NCBI GenBank assembly: GCA_046154965.1
Contig: JBJXDY010000021.1
Span: forward strand, 6,838 to 70,837
DNA from: DATKFM01 sp046154965
Lineage (GTDB): Bacteria; Pseudomonadota; Alphaproteobacteria; Dongiales; Dongiaceae
Length of the DNA stretch: 64,000 nt
Direction: 5' to 3'
The position numbers and the translations under genes were made by a program. The notes beneath the pieces are model-generated. The model saw only the letters and a program-made list of their open reading frames with translations, did not search any database and was not told where the DNA came from. Positions within the stretch are counted from its first letter, which is position 1, and each line of letters opens with the position of its first letter. Positions 7,920 through 16,171 of this stretch are shown here, in pieces.

Positions 7920-10340
7920 CTACACGGCGCGCTCGGCGCTCAGGCCGAAGCGCCGCCGCTGTTCCGCCAGGCCGAGCAGCCGATCCTCGACCCGCCTGTT
8001 GACGGTTGCCTTCGGGAACTTGCCGTCGGGCTGGCGCTCGCCCGCCGCAACACCCGTGAGCAGCTCGATCCCCTCGTCAATCCGCGACACCGGATAGATC
8101 TGGAACTTACGGGTGCGCACGGCGTCGACCACGTCGCGCCGCAGCATCAGATGCTGCACATTGCCGGCCGGAATCAGCACGCCCTGCTGCCCGTTCAGTC
8201 CGCGCTTGGCGCAGACGTCAAAGAAGCCCTCGATCTTCTCGTTGACGCCGCCGATCACCTGGATTTCGCCATACTGGTTCACTGAACCGGTGACGGCGAA
8301 ACCCTGCTTGACCGGCAGATCGGACAGCGCCGACAGCAGCGCATAGAGCTCCGTCGACGAGGCACTGTCGCCCTCGACGCCGCCATAGGACTGCTCGAAT
8401 ACCAGCGTCGCCGACAGCGACAGCGGCTGATCCTCGGCATAGCGGGCACCCAGATAGCCGGCGAGGATCAGCACGCCCTTGGAATGGATCGGCCCGCCCA
8501 GTTCCACCTGCCGCTCGATATCGATGACCTCGCCCCGGCCCAGGCGCACCCGGGCACTGATTCGCGCCGGCTTGCCGAAACTCATCGTCCCCAGGGTCAT
8601 CACAGACAGGCCATTGACCTGCCCGACCTTCGCACCGTCGGTGGCGATCAGCACCAGCCCCCGCTGGATCATCTCGTGGGAGCGGTCGCGCACCCGCTCG
8701 CTGCGGTCCCGCTGCGCCGCCAGCGCCTCCTCCACCTGCAGCAGACTCACGGTATCGCGCTTGCCCTGCTCGGCGAGATAGTCCGCCTCCCGCATCACAT
8801 CGGCCACGGCGGAGATTCGCATCGACAGCTTGCGGGCGTCATCGGCAAGCCGCGAGGCATGCTCGATGATCCGCTCGACCGCATCACGCTCGAACGGGCG
8901 CATGCTCTCCCGCCGCGTGATCGTTGCCACCAGCCGCGCGAATGCCACCATGGTTTCGGGCTGCCGCGGCATGTCGTCTTCGAAATCGGCGGCAACCTTG
9001 AAGAGCTCGCTGAAATCTGGATCGTATTCCGACAGCATATAGTATAGCTGCCGGTCACCAACCAGAACCACGCGGATGTTCAGCGGCACCGCCTGCGGGT
9101 CCAGAGTCACGGTGTTAACCAGCGTATACATCTGGCCCGGCGACTCGATGTGGATCTCGCGCTTCCGGATCGCGCGCTTCAGCGCCTCATAGGCATGGGG
9201 CTGGATCAGCAGTTTGCGCGCATCGACGACCAGGTAACCGCCGTTGGCGCGATGCAATGCGCCGCCTTTGATCAGCGTGAAGTCGGAGATCAGGGCGCCC
9301 ATCTCGGCCAGCTGCTCGATCACCCCGACCAGATTGGCGAAGGTCGGATTGTCCTCATACACCACCGGCGCGCCGGTCTTGCCTTTGCGGTCCACGATGA
9401 CATTGACCTGATAGCGCCGGAAGCGATCGCCGTCGGCCAGCCGCGCCCCGGCCATCGCGCCGGCTGGTCCAGGTCCAGATTCCTCCTGCACGATGCCCAG
9501 GAAGATTTCCACATGTTCGACGATGTCCCGCTCCACAGCGTCGAGATAGGCGAGGATGACCGGGTTGTCCTTGTAGCGCGCCTGGATGTCGTCGATGCGG
9601 TTGCCGACGGCGAAGGTCGTCATCTTGCGATTTAGCGCGACGAGCTGGTCGCGCCGCTCCCGCTCCCAGAGCGGCAGCTGTGCCAGTGTCTTTTCCAGTT
9701 CCTCCTGGAGGCCCTCAATCGTATCGCGGATCTTTGCCTGCGCATCCTCCGGAAGCTTCTGGAATTCCTCCGGGCTCAGCATGCCGCCATTCATCGCCGG
9801 CGCAAAGCCGAAGCCGGCGGGCATGCGGATCAGCACCACGCTCCGCGCCTTGCCCAACTCCTGCAGATGCTCGAAGGCGCTCTCCTGCCGCTGCTTGAAC
9901 TCATCATCGATGATCTGGCGCCGGGAGCGGTAGTTGGCGCTCTCGAACATCGCCGGCATGGTCGCCCGCAGGTCCTTGACCAGCTGCGCCATCTCGCCGC
10001 GAAATTCCACCGCTTCGCCCGGCGGCAATTCGATTGCCGTCGGCTTATGCGGCTCGGCAAAATTGAACACGTAGCAAAGGTCCGGCGGCACCGGCTCGCC
10101 CGTCGCCACCCGGTCCAGAAACTCGCGGACCATGGAATGCTTCGCCGTGCCCGGCCCGCCGAGCGCGAAGATGTTGTAGCCCGGCCGCTTGATGCCGATG
10201 CCAAAGCGAATGGCGCGCATCGCCCGTTCCTGCCCCGGCACATCCGTCAGATCTTCCAGTTCCGCCGTGGTGGCGAATTGCGGCAGTTCATCGGCACAGC
10301 AGCGATAGAGCTGTTCCGGCAGCAGCGGTTCAACGGGCAT
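7920..10340 (-). CDS. Lon-related (LonB/LonC-like) ATP-dependent protease
   Basis: An 806-residue AAA+ protease of the Lon-related group (the YcbZ type), lacking the LAN substrate domain of classical Lon. The Walker A is GGPGTAKHS near residue 60, unusual in having Ala where many homologues have Gly. A long coiled insert follows, then the C-terminal S16 peptidase with catalytic Ser659 (GDSAS) and Lys702 (GGVNEKIEGFF); their 43-residue spacing equals that of E. coli Lon (679/722). It starts 12 bases after thiQ on the same strand, so it is probably co-transcribed with the thiamine transporter. Confidence 0.92.
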   Translation of the reverse strand: MPVEPLLPEQLYRCCADELPQFATTAELEDLTDVPGQERAMRAIRFGIGIKRPGYNIFALGGPGTAKHSMVREFLDRVATGEPVPPDLCYVFNFAEPHKPTAIELPPGEAVEFRGEMAQLVKDLRATMPAMFESANYRSRRQIIDDEFKQRQESAFEHLQELGKARSVVLIRMPAGFGFAPAMNGGMLSPEEFQKLPEDAQAKIRDTIEGLQEELEKTLAQLPLWERERRDQLVALNRKMTTFAVGNRIDDIQARYKDNPVILAYLDAVERDIVEHVEIFLGIVQEESGPGPAGAMAGARLADGDRFRRYQVNVIVDRKGKTGAPVVYEDNPTFANLVGVIEQLAEMGALISDFTLIKGGALHRANGGYLVVDARKLLIQPHAYEALKRAIRKREIHIESPGQMYTLVNTVTLDPQAVPLNIRVVLVGDRQLYYMLSEYDPDFSELFKVAADFEDDMPRQPETMVAFARLVATITRRESMRPFERDAVERIIEHASRLADDARKLSMRISAVADVMREADYLAEQGKRDTVSLLQVEEALAAQRDRSERVRDRSHEMIQRGLVLIATDGAKVGQVNGLSVMTLGTMSFGKPARISARVRLGRGEVIDIERQVELGGPIHSKGVLILAGYLGARYAEDQPLSLSATLVFEQSYGGVEGDSASSTELYALLSALSDLPVKQGFAVTGSVNQYGEIQVIGGVNEKIEGFFDVCAKRGLNGQQGVLIPAGNVQHLMLRRDVVDAVRTRKFQIYPVSRIDEGIELLTGVAAGERQPDGKFPKATVNRRVEDRLLGLAEQRRRFGLSAERAV

Positions 10341-10352
10341 GCGGTACGCCTC

Positions 10353-11078
10353 CTAGCCGCGATCGTCCAACCAATCCGGGCCCAGATAGGCCCGCAGCGC
10401 GGCCGAAGACGGGTGTAACAATAATTCCCGGGCCGGGCCAGTGGCGGCCACCCGCCCCTCGGCGATAAAGGCGACCCGGCCGGCGGCATGCAGCGCATCC
10501 TCGGGCTGATGGGTCACGAACAGCACCGTGAAACCCTGGGTCATACGCAGTTCGTCGACCAGGTCCAGCATCTCCCGCCGCAAGGCAGGCCCCAATGCGG
10601 CAAAAGGCTCGTCCAGCAGCAGCAAAGGCCGGTTGCGCACCAGACTGCGGGCCAGGGCCGTGCGCTGCCGCTCGCCGCCGGACATCTGCTCCGGCCGCCG
10701 CTGTGTAAAGCCGCCGAGCCCGACCCGTTCCAGCGCAGCGCCCACCGCGTCCCGCTGTTCGGCCGTCAAACGCAGCCCCGGATGGATGCCGAGCCCGACA
10801 TTCTGCTCCACGGTCAGATGGGCGAAGAGGTTGTTGTCCTGGAACAGCATGGTCACCGGCCGCTCATTCGGCGGCAGAGCAGCGATCTCCTGGCCGTTGA
10901 CCCGGATGCTGCCGGCCTCGGCCCGCTCGAAGCCGGCGATCAGCGACAGCAGCGTGCTCTTGCCCGCGCCGCTGGGTCCGATCACGCCCAGAAAATCGCC
11001 GCTCTCCACCTGCAGATCGAATTCCATCTGCATGTCCTCATAGCGGAAGCGAAGCCGTTCGATTTCAAGCGCGGCCAT
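10353..11078 (-). CDS. thiQ: ThiQ, thiamine ABC transporter ATP-binding protein
   Basis: A 241-residue ABC ATPase. Walker A GPSGAGKST near residue 40, Q-loop in FQDNNLF, signature MSGGERQRTALARSL, and Walker B LLLLDEPFAALG. The start is taken as ATG 11078, which opens the ABC fold and overlaps the thiP end by 14 bases; an ATG at 11105 would add nine residues without homology. Gene order thiB-thiP-thiQ under a TPP riboswitch fixes the substrate as thiamine or its phosphates. Confidence 0.93.
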   Translation of the reverse strand: MAALEIERLRFRYEDMQMEFDLQVESGDFLGVIGPSGAGKSTLLSLIAGFERAEAGSIRVNGQEIAALPPNERPVTMLFQDNNLFAHLTVEQNVGLGIHPGLRLTAEQRDAVGAALERVGLGGFTQRRPEQMSGGERQRTALARSLVRNRPLLLLDEPFAALGPALRREMLDLVDELRMTQGFTVLFVTHQPEDALHAAGRVAFIAEGRVAATGPARELLLHPSSAALRAYLGPDWLDDRG

Positions 11079-12654
11079 GACCGCCCAACCCCCGCTCCAG
11101 TGCAATGAACAACAGCAAGCACAACCCCAACAGCACCAGCGCCACCACCGCCGCCGCGTCGAACTGATAGGCCGCCAGACGCTGATACAGCAGCAGCGGC
11201 AGCGTCGCCGTCTCCGGCGTGCCGAATAGGGCGATGACGCCGAGATCGCCCACGGCCAAGGCCGCGCTCAGCGCCGCGGCACGGCCCAGCGGCCGCCGCA
11301 GCACCGGCCATTCCACCAGCCGCAGCCGGTCAAAGCCGCGGATTCCCAGGCTGCGCGCCAGGCGGTCATGACGCTCCATGATCAGTTGCATCGGCTCCTC
11401 CAGGCTGCGCAGCACATAGGGCAGGCACAGGCAGGCATTGATCGTCACCACGAACAGCGGCGCCCAGGCCAGCACGTCCAGATGGGGCGACAGCAGCACG
11501 AAGAGCCCGGTGGCCAGCGCCAGCGGCGGCACCACCAGCATCAGCGACCCGCCCGCCTCCATCATCGCCGCGCGGCGGTGGGCATAGCGGCGGTAGCGCA
11601 GATGGCGCAATGTGTCCGACAATCCAACACCGAGGATCAGGCTTAACGCGCTCGCGCCGAGCGCCAACAGGATGCTGAGCCCTGCCGCCCGCCAAAGGCT
11701 CGCTTCGCCCATCACCCGCGCGAGCGGTCCCTGAAAACCATGGATGAGCACCGCCAGGATCGGCAACCCAACAAACAGCAGTGCCAGCCCCAGCCACACA
11801 CCATCGTTGAACCTTGCGCCCCGCGCTGCCGCATCCGGCCGGGGCACGGCGCGCCGCAGCCCCTGTCCCCGGGGCAGCGGCGGCATCAGCATGAACCCCG
11901 CACTGACCAGCAGGCCGCAAATGCCGATCTGCAGCAGCGCCAGCACCGCCGCGCGCTCGAGATCAAAGTCGAACCGGACGGCCTGGAATATCGCCACCTC
12001 CATGGTGGTCGCCGCCGGTCCGCCGCCCAGCAGCAGCACCACGGGAAAGCTGGTGAAGCAGAGCATGAAGATCACACCCGCCGTGCCGGGGATGGCGCGG
12101 CTCACCAGCGGCCACTCGATCATCCTCAGCAACTCGCGGGACCGCATGCCCAGCTGCCCCGCCAACCGCCAATACTCCTCCGGGATTCCCTCCCAGACCG
12201 GCAGCAGCAGCCGCACCGCCAGCGGCAGATTGAAGAACACATGACCGATCAGTATTCCGGCCAGGCCATAGACGTTCAGCCGCCATGCGCCTCCGGCCGC
12301 GGCGATGCCGTCGCTGATCCATCCGGCACGGCCATACACCGCAAGAACGCCGAGAATCGCCACCAGCGCCGGCATGACGATCGGCAGCATGAACAGCCGC
12401 GACAACAGCGCGCGCCCGGGAAAATTGCCGCGCCGCGCCAGCGCCCGGGCGACGGGCAGCGCAAAGCCGATGCTCAGCAGCGTCGACAGCGCCGCCTGCC
12501 ACAAGGTGAACTGGATTACGCCGCGATAGTAGGAATTGGCCAGCACCGATACCGGGTTCAGATCGCCGGCCGCGGCGATCATGCCAGACAATGCGGCGGC
12601 GATGAGCGCGCCAACCGCGCCCAGCACCGCCAGACCCGGCCATAAGGGCCGCAT
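11065..12654 (-). CDS. thiP: ThiP, thiamine ABC transporter permease
   Basis: A 529-residue inner-membrane permease with two tandem BPD-type transporter domains, as expected for ThiP, and about twelve membrane helices. EAA-type loops are visible in each half (EYWRLAGQLGMRSRELLRMIEWP and LARSLGIRGFDRLRLVEWP). The ATG at 12654 overlaps the thiB stop (ATGA). The frame is open further upstream, but that stretch overlaps thiB and is not homologous, so it is excluded. Confidence 0.94.
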   Translation of the reverse strand: MRPLWPGLAVLGAVGALIAAALSGMIAAAGDLNPVSVLANSYYRGVIQFTLWQAALSTLLSIGFALPVARALARRGNFPGRALLSRLFMLPIVMPALVAILGVLAVYGRAGWISDGIAAAGGAWRLNVYGLAGILIGHVFFNLPLAVRLLLPVWEGIPEEYWRLAGQLGMRSRELLRMIEWPLVSRAIPGTAGVIFMLCFTSFPVVLLLGGGPAATTMEVAIFQAVRFDFDLERAAVLALLQIGICGLLVSAGFMLMPPLPRGQGLRRAVPRPDAAARGARFNDGVWLGLALLFVGLPILAVLIHGFQGPLARVMGEASLWRAAGLSILLALGASALSLILGVGLSDTLRHLRYRRYAHRRAAMMEAGGSLMLVVPPLALATGLFVLLSPHLDVLAWAPLFVVTINACLCLPYVLRSLEEPMQLIMERHDRLARSLGIRGFDRLRLVEWPVLRRPLGRAAALSAALAVGDLGVIALFGTPETATLPLLLYQRLAAYQFDAAAVVALVLLGLCLLLFIALERGLGGHGRA

Positions 12655-13652
12655 CAATTGCCCATCGCGGCCAGCCATTCGTCGATCCAGGCCTTGCGGC
12701 CGGCCGCCGCCTCGTCTGCGGTGAAGAGCAGCGCCGGCTGCGGCACCGCTTGCCGGGCAAAGGCTTCGGGCAGCCCACCCGGCGGCGCGATCACCGGATA
12801 CATCCAGTTCGTCGTGGGGATCACATCCTGGAATCCCGGACCGGTCATGAACGTGAGAAACTTCTCCGCCAGATCGGGATGCGCCGATGTCGATGTGCGC
12901 GCCGCCACTTCCACCTGCATATAGTGGCCCTCGCTGAATTCCGCGGCGCGGTAGCGGTCGGTGTTCTCGGCGATGATGTGATAGGCCGGCGACGTCGTAT
13001 AGCTCAGCACCATCGGCGCTTCGCCGTTGAGGAACAGGCCATAGGCCTCGCTCCATCCCTTGCTCACGGTCACGATCCGGGGCTTCAGCTTTCGCCAGAT
13101 CTCCGGCGCCCGGTCGCCATAGAGCTTGCGCACCCACATCAGCAATCCAAGGCCCGGCGTGCTGCTGCGCGGGTCCTGGATCAGGATCTGCCAATCCGCC
13201 GGCCCGTTCAGCAAATCCTCAAAACTCTTCGGCGGCGCCGTGATCTTCTCCGAGTCATAGACGAAGGCGAAGTAGCCGTAGTCGTAGGGCACGAACACCG
13301 GATCGGACCAGGACATCGGCAGCTTCAAACCCGACAGATCCATGCCATGCTCCGCGAACAGGCCCGTTGCCGCGGCCTCCGCCGTTAAACTGGTATCGAG
13401 GCCGAGAACGATATCCGCCTTGGTGTTCCTGCCTTCCAGCAGCAGCCGGCTCAGCAACGCCGCGCCGTCCTCGACGGCCACGTATTCGAGCTTACAGGTG
13501 CAATTGGCCTCAAAGGCTTTTTGCACCGCCGGCCCCGGCCCCCACTCCGAAGTGAAGGAGTTGTAGGTATAAACCGTCAGCACAGGCGGATCGGCCGCCT
13601 GGGCGGCACCGGCCGCCGCCAGGAACCAGAGAGCTGCAATCAGGACGCGCAT
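12654..13652 (-). CDS. thiB: ThiB, periplasmic thiamine-binding protein
   Basis: A 332-residue solute-binding protein. The signal peptide covers residues ~1-19 and ends in an AQA-A cleavage site. The mature protein opens with LTVYTYNSF, the characteristic ThiB/TbpA start, and has the WxxAYGLFLNGEAPMVLSYTTSPAYH segment of the family. It is the first gene downstream of the TPP riboswitch and overlaps thiP by 4 bases. Confidence 0.94.
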   Translation of the reverse strand: MRVLIAALWFLAAAGAAQAADPPVLTVYTYNSFTSEWGPGPAVQKAFEANCTCKLEYVAVEDGAALLSRLLLEGRNTKADIVLGLDTSLTAEAAATGLFAEHGMDLSGLKLPMSWSDPVFVPYDYGYFAFVYDSEKITAPPKSFEDLLNGPADWQILIQDPRSSTPGLGLLMWVRKLYGDRAPEIWRKLKPRIVTVSKGWSEAYGLFLNGEAPMVLSYTTSPAYHIIAENTDRYRAAEFSEGHYMQVEVAARTSTSAHPDLAEKFLTFMTGPGFQDVIPTTNWMYPVIAPPGGLPEAFARQAVPQPALLFTADEAAAGRKAWIDEWLAAMGN

Positions 13653-13718
13653 GTTTCAACCTCCGCAAAGAGAGAGCGGCGGCGGAAGAGACCCAAGGAA
13701 GCATACTGGAGAAGTCTC

Positions 13719-13827
13719 GGACTCATCTCCCTCCGCCGGCATTACCCGGATCAGGTTCGTCGGGTTGGTGCGGTTGCGGGATCGCAACCAAACCTCTCAG
13801 CCACAAGGGCACCCCGTTGAGGAGTCC
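13719..13827 (-). promoter_or_regulatory. TPP (THI-element) riboswitch
   Basis: Read on the minus strand, the conserved boxes occur in order: a P1 5' arm GGACTCC, then GGGGTGCCC, GGCTGAGA, CCTGATCCGGGTAATGCC followed by GGCGGAGGGA, and a 3' P1 arm GAGTCC. This is the classic thiamin pyrophosphate aptamer. It ends 66 bases upstream of thiB, so TPP binding should lower expression of thiBPQ and possibly of the protease gene behind it. Confidence 0.95.
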
Positions 13828-13905
13828 TACTATAGTGATCTTTCACGCGCGTGCAATGGGTGTGCTGGGTGCAAATCCAGTCAATGCTTTGCCACAGACG
13901 AATGG

Positions 13906-13973
13906 TTGCCTCGCCCCACGAAGTGGGGAGAGGCAGGCGGCATCCGCGTCCAGCGGATGTTGCCGCTGAGGGG
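13906..13973 (-). repeat. Intergenic palindromic repeat, copy 1
   Basis: Contains hairpins CCCCAC-GAA-GTGGGG (13914-13928) and CATCCGC-N5-GCGGATG (13941-13959). Its reverse complement aligns along its length with the block at 14080-14150, sharing CCTCA, GCAACAT, CGCTGG, CGCGGATG/CGCGAATG, a CCTCTCCC hairpin and a final CAA. Such CCTC/GAGG-bounded palindromes are common intergenic repeats in alphaproteobacteria (general knowledge). Confidence 0.7.
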
Positions 13974-14079
13974 CCGGCGCCGATATGGCCACGTGTGGTT
14001 GAGCAGCCGCCGCAAGTTGGGACTACAGAATATCGGTCGGCATTTACTGGCTCAGTCCGTTCAACGCCGAGCCGCCAGG

Positions 14080-14150
14080 CCCTCACCCGCGCAACATTCG
14101 CTGGGCGCGAATGTTGTGCACCCTCTCCCGCTCCGCGGGCGATGGGACAA
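14080..14150 (+). repeat. Intergenic palindromic repeat, copy 2 (inverted relative to copy 1)
   Basis: Contains CAACATTCG-N7-CGAATGTTG (14092-14116) and CCCGC-N3-GCGGG (14127-14139). It aligns with the reverse complement of 13906-13973, so the pair forms a large inverted repeat separated by about 106 bp. Confidence 0.7.
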
Positions 14151-14296
14151 TGCTGTTGTTGGATGATTGCACTATCTCCTTACCCGCCGCCGGCGATAGT
14201 GCGCCCGTGGCCTTGGCATTGTTGCCGCAGGTCTCCATCTGGCACCAGCGCCGCGATTGGTTGCGAGACGCATCCAGGAAGAACCACTGGCACTAA

Positions 14297-14476
14297 TCAT
14301 TGGAGCGGTGATGGACGCGCGCGCGATCCCGTGATCGCCAGGAGTGCCGTCAGCATCTGCAGTTGCGAGCGCTGCCGGTCGCCGATGATGCCGGCCGTCT
14401 TGGCCCAGGCCAAGCACTTCCCATGGCCAGTCAGCCGTTCCTCCGGCGCCTCGAGCCAGCCGCACCGTTCGACCAT
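14297..14476 (-). CDS. Short hypothetical frame or gene remnant
   Basis: A 59-residue frame from ATG 14476; the same frame stays open about 29 codons upstream without a good start. The peptide (MVERCGWLEAPEERLTGHGK, then CLAWAKTAGIIGDRQR) has plausible amphipathic helices, and its composition is unlike the Arg/Pro-rich shadows around it. I do not recognise a family. No Shine-Dalgarno is apparent. It may be the C-terminal remnant of a lost gene. Confidence 0.3.
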   Translation of the reverse strand: MVERCGWLEAPEERLTGHGKCLAWAKTAGIIGDRQRSQLQMLTALLAITGSRARPSPLQ

Positions 14477-14896
14477 GCTGAGGAAATCCAGACACGCGGC
14501 AGCGGCGCGGGTATACCTTAACGAGGGCGCGGACCCGTAAATCGAGCTTGATTGCTACCCGATGTCCGATATCAGCCGATAGCGGGCCACATTCCGCATC
14601 GCAGCGAAACGACGCTAAGTGCCGATAGTTGCCGTCACGCCAGTTTGCATTTTTTTTGAATCACATTGCACCGAAGCCGCAAGCAAGGCCGCCGGCGATT
14701 CTTTCTTGAAAGCACTTGTTTCTAACTGCTATCGGTGCCGCAGGCTTTCAGCACGGACCCGTTATCGCTAGAACAAAATCCACCAATAGAATAGTCTTCC
14801 TTTCCCGCCGGCGCATGAAATCACTCAGGCTAGCGGCGATCGGGCGTTTTCGGGGTGGAACTCGCCCATATCGAGCAAAAAAAGGAGGGGCCGAAC

Positions 14897-15400
14897 GTGC
14901 CGCGCATACCGCAAGATCCTTCGGAGTACCACGCCACCCTGCTGCTCTTCTATGAGGAGGAGGTCATGGGTGAAGCCTTCTTTGCCGGTCTTGCCCGAAA
15001 ATTTCCGGCGCCCCGTTCGGATCGAGCCATGCACCTGTTGTCAAAAATGGAGCGCTGCGTCGTAGATGGCGTGCTCCCGCTTCTTGACAGATACGGGCTA
15101 CGCCCGCGCAGCGATGCGGAACTGCATAGGATCGGATCGATGGAAGCGGAACAATGGGTCACATCGACCTGGCAAGATTACATGACAAGTATCGCCACAA
15201 AATTCCCGATCTTTCTGGAGGAATTCGCCGCCTTGCGGCGCGTGGCCCCGGAGGCAGATCTACCACTGCTCAAAATCTTTGACGATCACGAAGTTGCCGC
15301 CATTGATTTCGCCAAACGCGAAATCGCCGGCGACCCGGACAGCATCGTCTCGTTGACCGATTTCATAGGAGCCCATCGGCCGGGTTTGCTCGAGAAATAG
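14897..15400 (+). CDS. Ferritin-like four-helix protein, function unknown
   Basis: A 167-residue soluble, helix-rich protein. The spacing of acidic residues and histidines suggests a ferritin-like (diiron) bundle: FYEEEVMGEAFF near residue 20, LLSKMERCVVDGVLPLLDRYG near 50, WQDYM...FPIFLEEFAALRR near 100 and LLKIFDDHEVAAIDFAKRE near 135. E-x-x-E/E-x-x-H pairs would be the metal ligands. The start is taken as GTG 14897 because AAGGAGGGG lies 6 bases upstream; an ATG at 14855 in the same frame lacks a ribosome site. It stands alone between degraded regions. The function is inferred only from the fold pattern. Confidence 0.65.
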   Translation: MPRIPQDPSEYHATLLLFYEEEVMGEAFFAGLARKFPAPRSDRAMHLLSKMERCVVDGVLPLLDRYGLRPRSDAELHRIGSMEAEQWVTSTWQDYMTSIATKFPIFLEEFAALRRVAPEADLPLLKIFDDHEVAAIDFAKREIAGDPDSIVSLTDFIGAHRPGLLEK

Positions 15401-15720
15401 GCGGATCGGTTCGTTTCTGTGCAATAGAATCTGACAGAAAGTACCCGCCCGATGGTCGCCAAAGCCGCGCTGTTCGGCGATTCGCCGCGGACTCCTCTAT
15501 TGGATTTGTACCACCAGAATCTAAATTGAACCCCGGGGTCATCACAGACCCGTTCCGTCAGATAAGCCCTCAGCATCGGCCGTTAGCTGGACGCACCGGT
15601 TCGGCAGGAACGTGCCTATGAGGGACATTCGTACGTCTCTCATTCGTTATGCCCCAGGCAACATGACGACGGCATGCAGCTTGTTGCCGTCTGGATCGCG
15701 GCATCAGGCATCATGATAAA
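15401..15720. other. Gap holding only a VOC-family gene remnant
   Basis: No open reading frame with convincing codon use. The only recognisable piece is the minus-strand end of a glyoxalase-like gene at 15647-15703. The rest shows no feature I can name. Confidence 0.5.
15647..15703 (-). pseudogene. C-terminal fragment of a VOC/glyoxalase-family gene
   Basis: On the minus strand this encodes C-RDPDGNKLHAVVMLPGA-stop. The RDPDGN-x-L stretch is the last beta strand of vicinal-oxygen-chelate (glyoxalase/bleomycin resistance) proteins, and such proteins end about ten residues later, as here. An in-frame stop lies directly upstream (15704-15706) and no other upstream part is present. It is therefore a decayed remnant of about 18 codons. 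Confidence 0.6.
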
Positions 15721-15735
15721 GTGCCGGCAAACAAA

Positions 15736-16164
15736 ATGGCTGATGACACCGTCAGACAACCAAGACAGCTCCTCATTGAAAGCCTGACACCCGATGAAAT
15801 CTTTTCGCTACCGGAAGAGTACTTTGCCGTCTTGGCGAATACTGGCCCGGGCGTCTTCAAAGCAGGGTCTGCGGAGATACTTGGGCAGCTACATCTGTTG
15901 CCCAGTCGGCTCCGGATTGAGTTGGCGCAAATTGACGGTGGCGGTGAAGGGGTTCTACCGACGATCGCGATCCTTGCTGCTCGTCTCGCGAAGCAGCGCA
16001 AGGCGTGTGAAACTGAATGAGTGGTTCACGCCATCAATTGCGCGGCACCCTACCTCAAGCTTCGCCGCGTGCTTGTAAAGCAAGGCTTTTCTGTGCGTGA
16101 TGTGGATGGTATCGGGCAGGCTTACTGCTTGAAGCAATCGCTGCCGACAACGGTGGGCACATAA
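15736..16164 (+). pseudogene. Small conserved-looking gene interrupted by an in-frame TGA
   Basis: The frame from ATG 15736 (or 15721) runs to a TGA at 16018-16020, and the same frame continues for 47 more codons to TAA 16162. The two halves read as one domain: LAQIDGGGEGVLPTIAILAARLAKQR, then ETE-stop-VVHAINCAAPYLKLRRVL, then GFSVRDVDGIGQAYCLK. The stop sits where a tryptophan (TGG) would fit, so a single G-to-A change could explain it. From memory this resembles a small family of ~140-residue proteins of unknown function, perhaps with a GNAT-like fold; that recognition is tentative. It could also be a sequencing error. Confidence 0.6.
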
Positions 16165-16171
16165 GACGCAT

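Larger units (their letters stand above)
13828..14896. other. ~1-kb stretch with degraded sequence and repeats
   Basis: Codon structure is poor here. I see two ~70-bp palindromic repeats in opposite orientation (listed separately), one short minus-strand frame at 14297-14476 with coding-like composition, and A/T-richer DNA at about 14640-14800 that probably holds the promoter of the ferritin-like gene. No full gene is supported. The mixture suggests an old deletion or insertion scar. Confidence 0.6.

Noticed and set aside
13906..14150. Possible CRISPR-like array
   Set aside because: Only two units, in opposite orientation and each internally palindromic; there is no regular spacer pattern.
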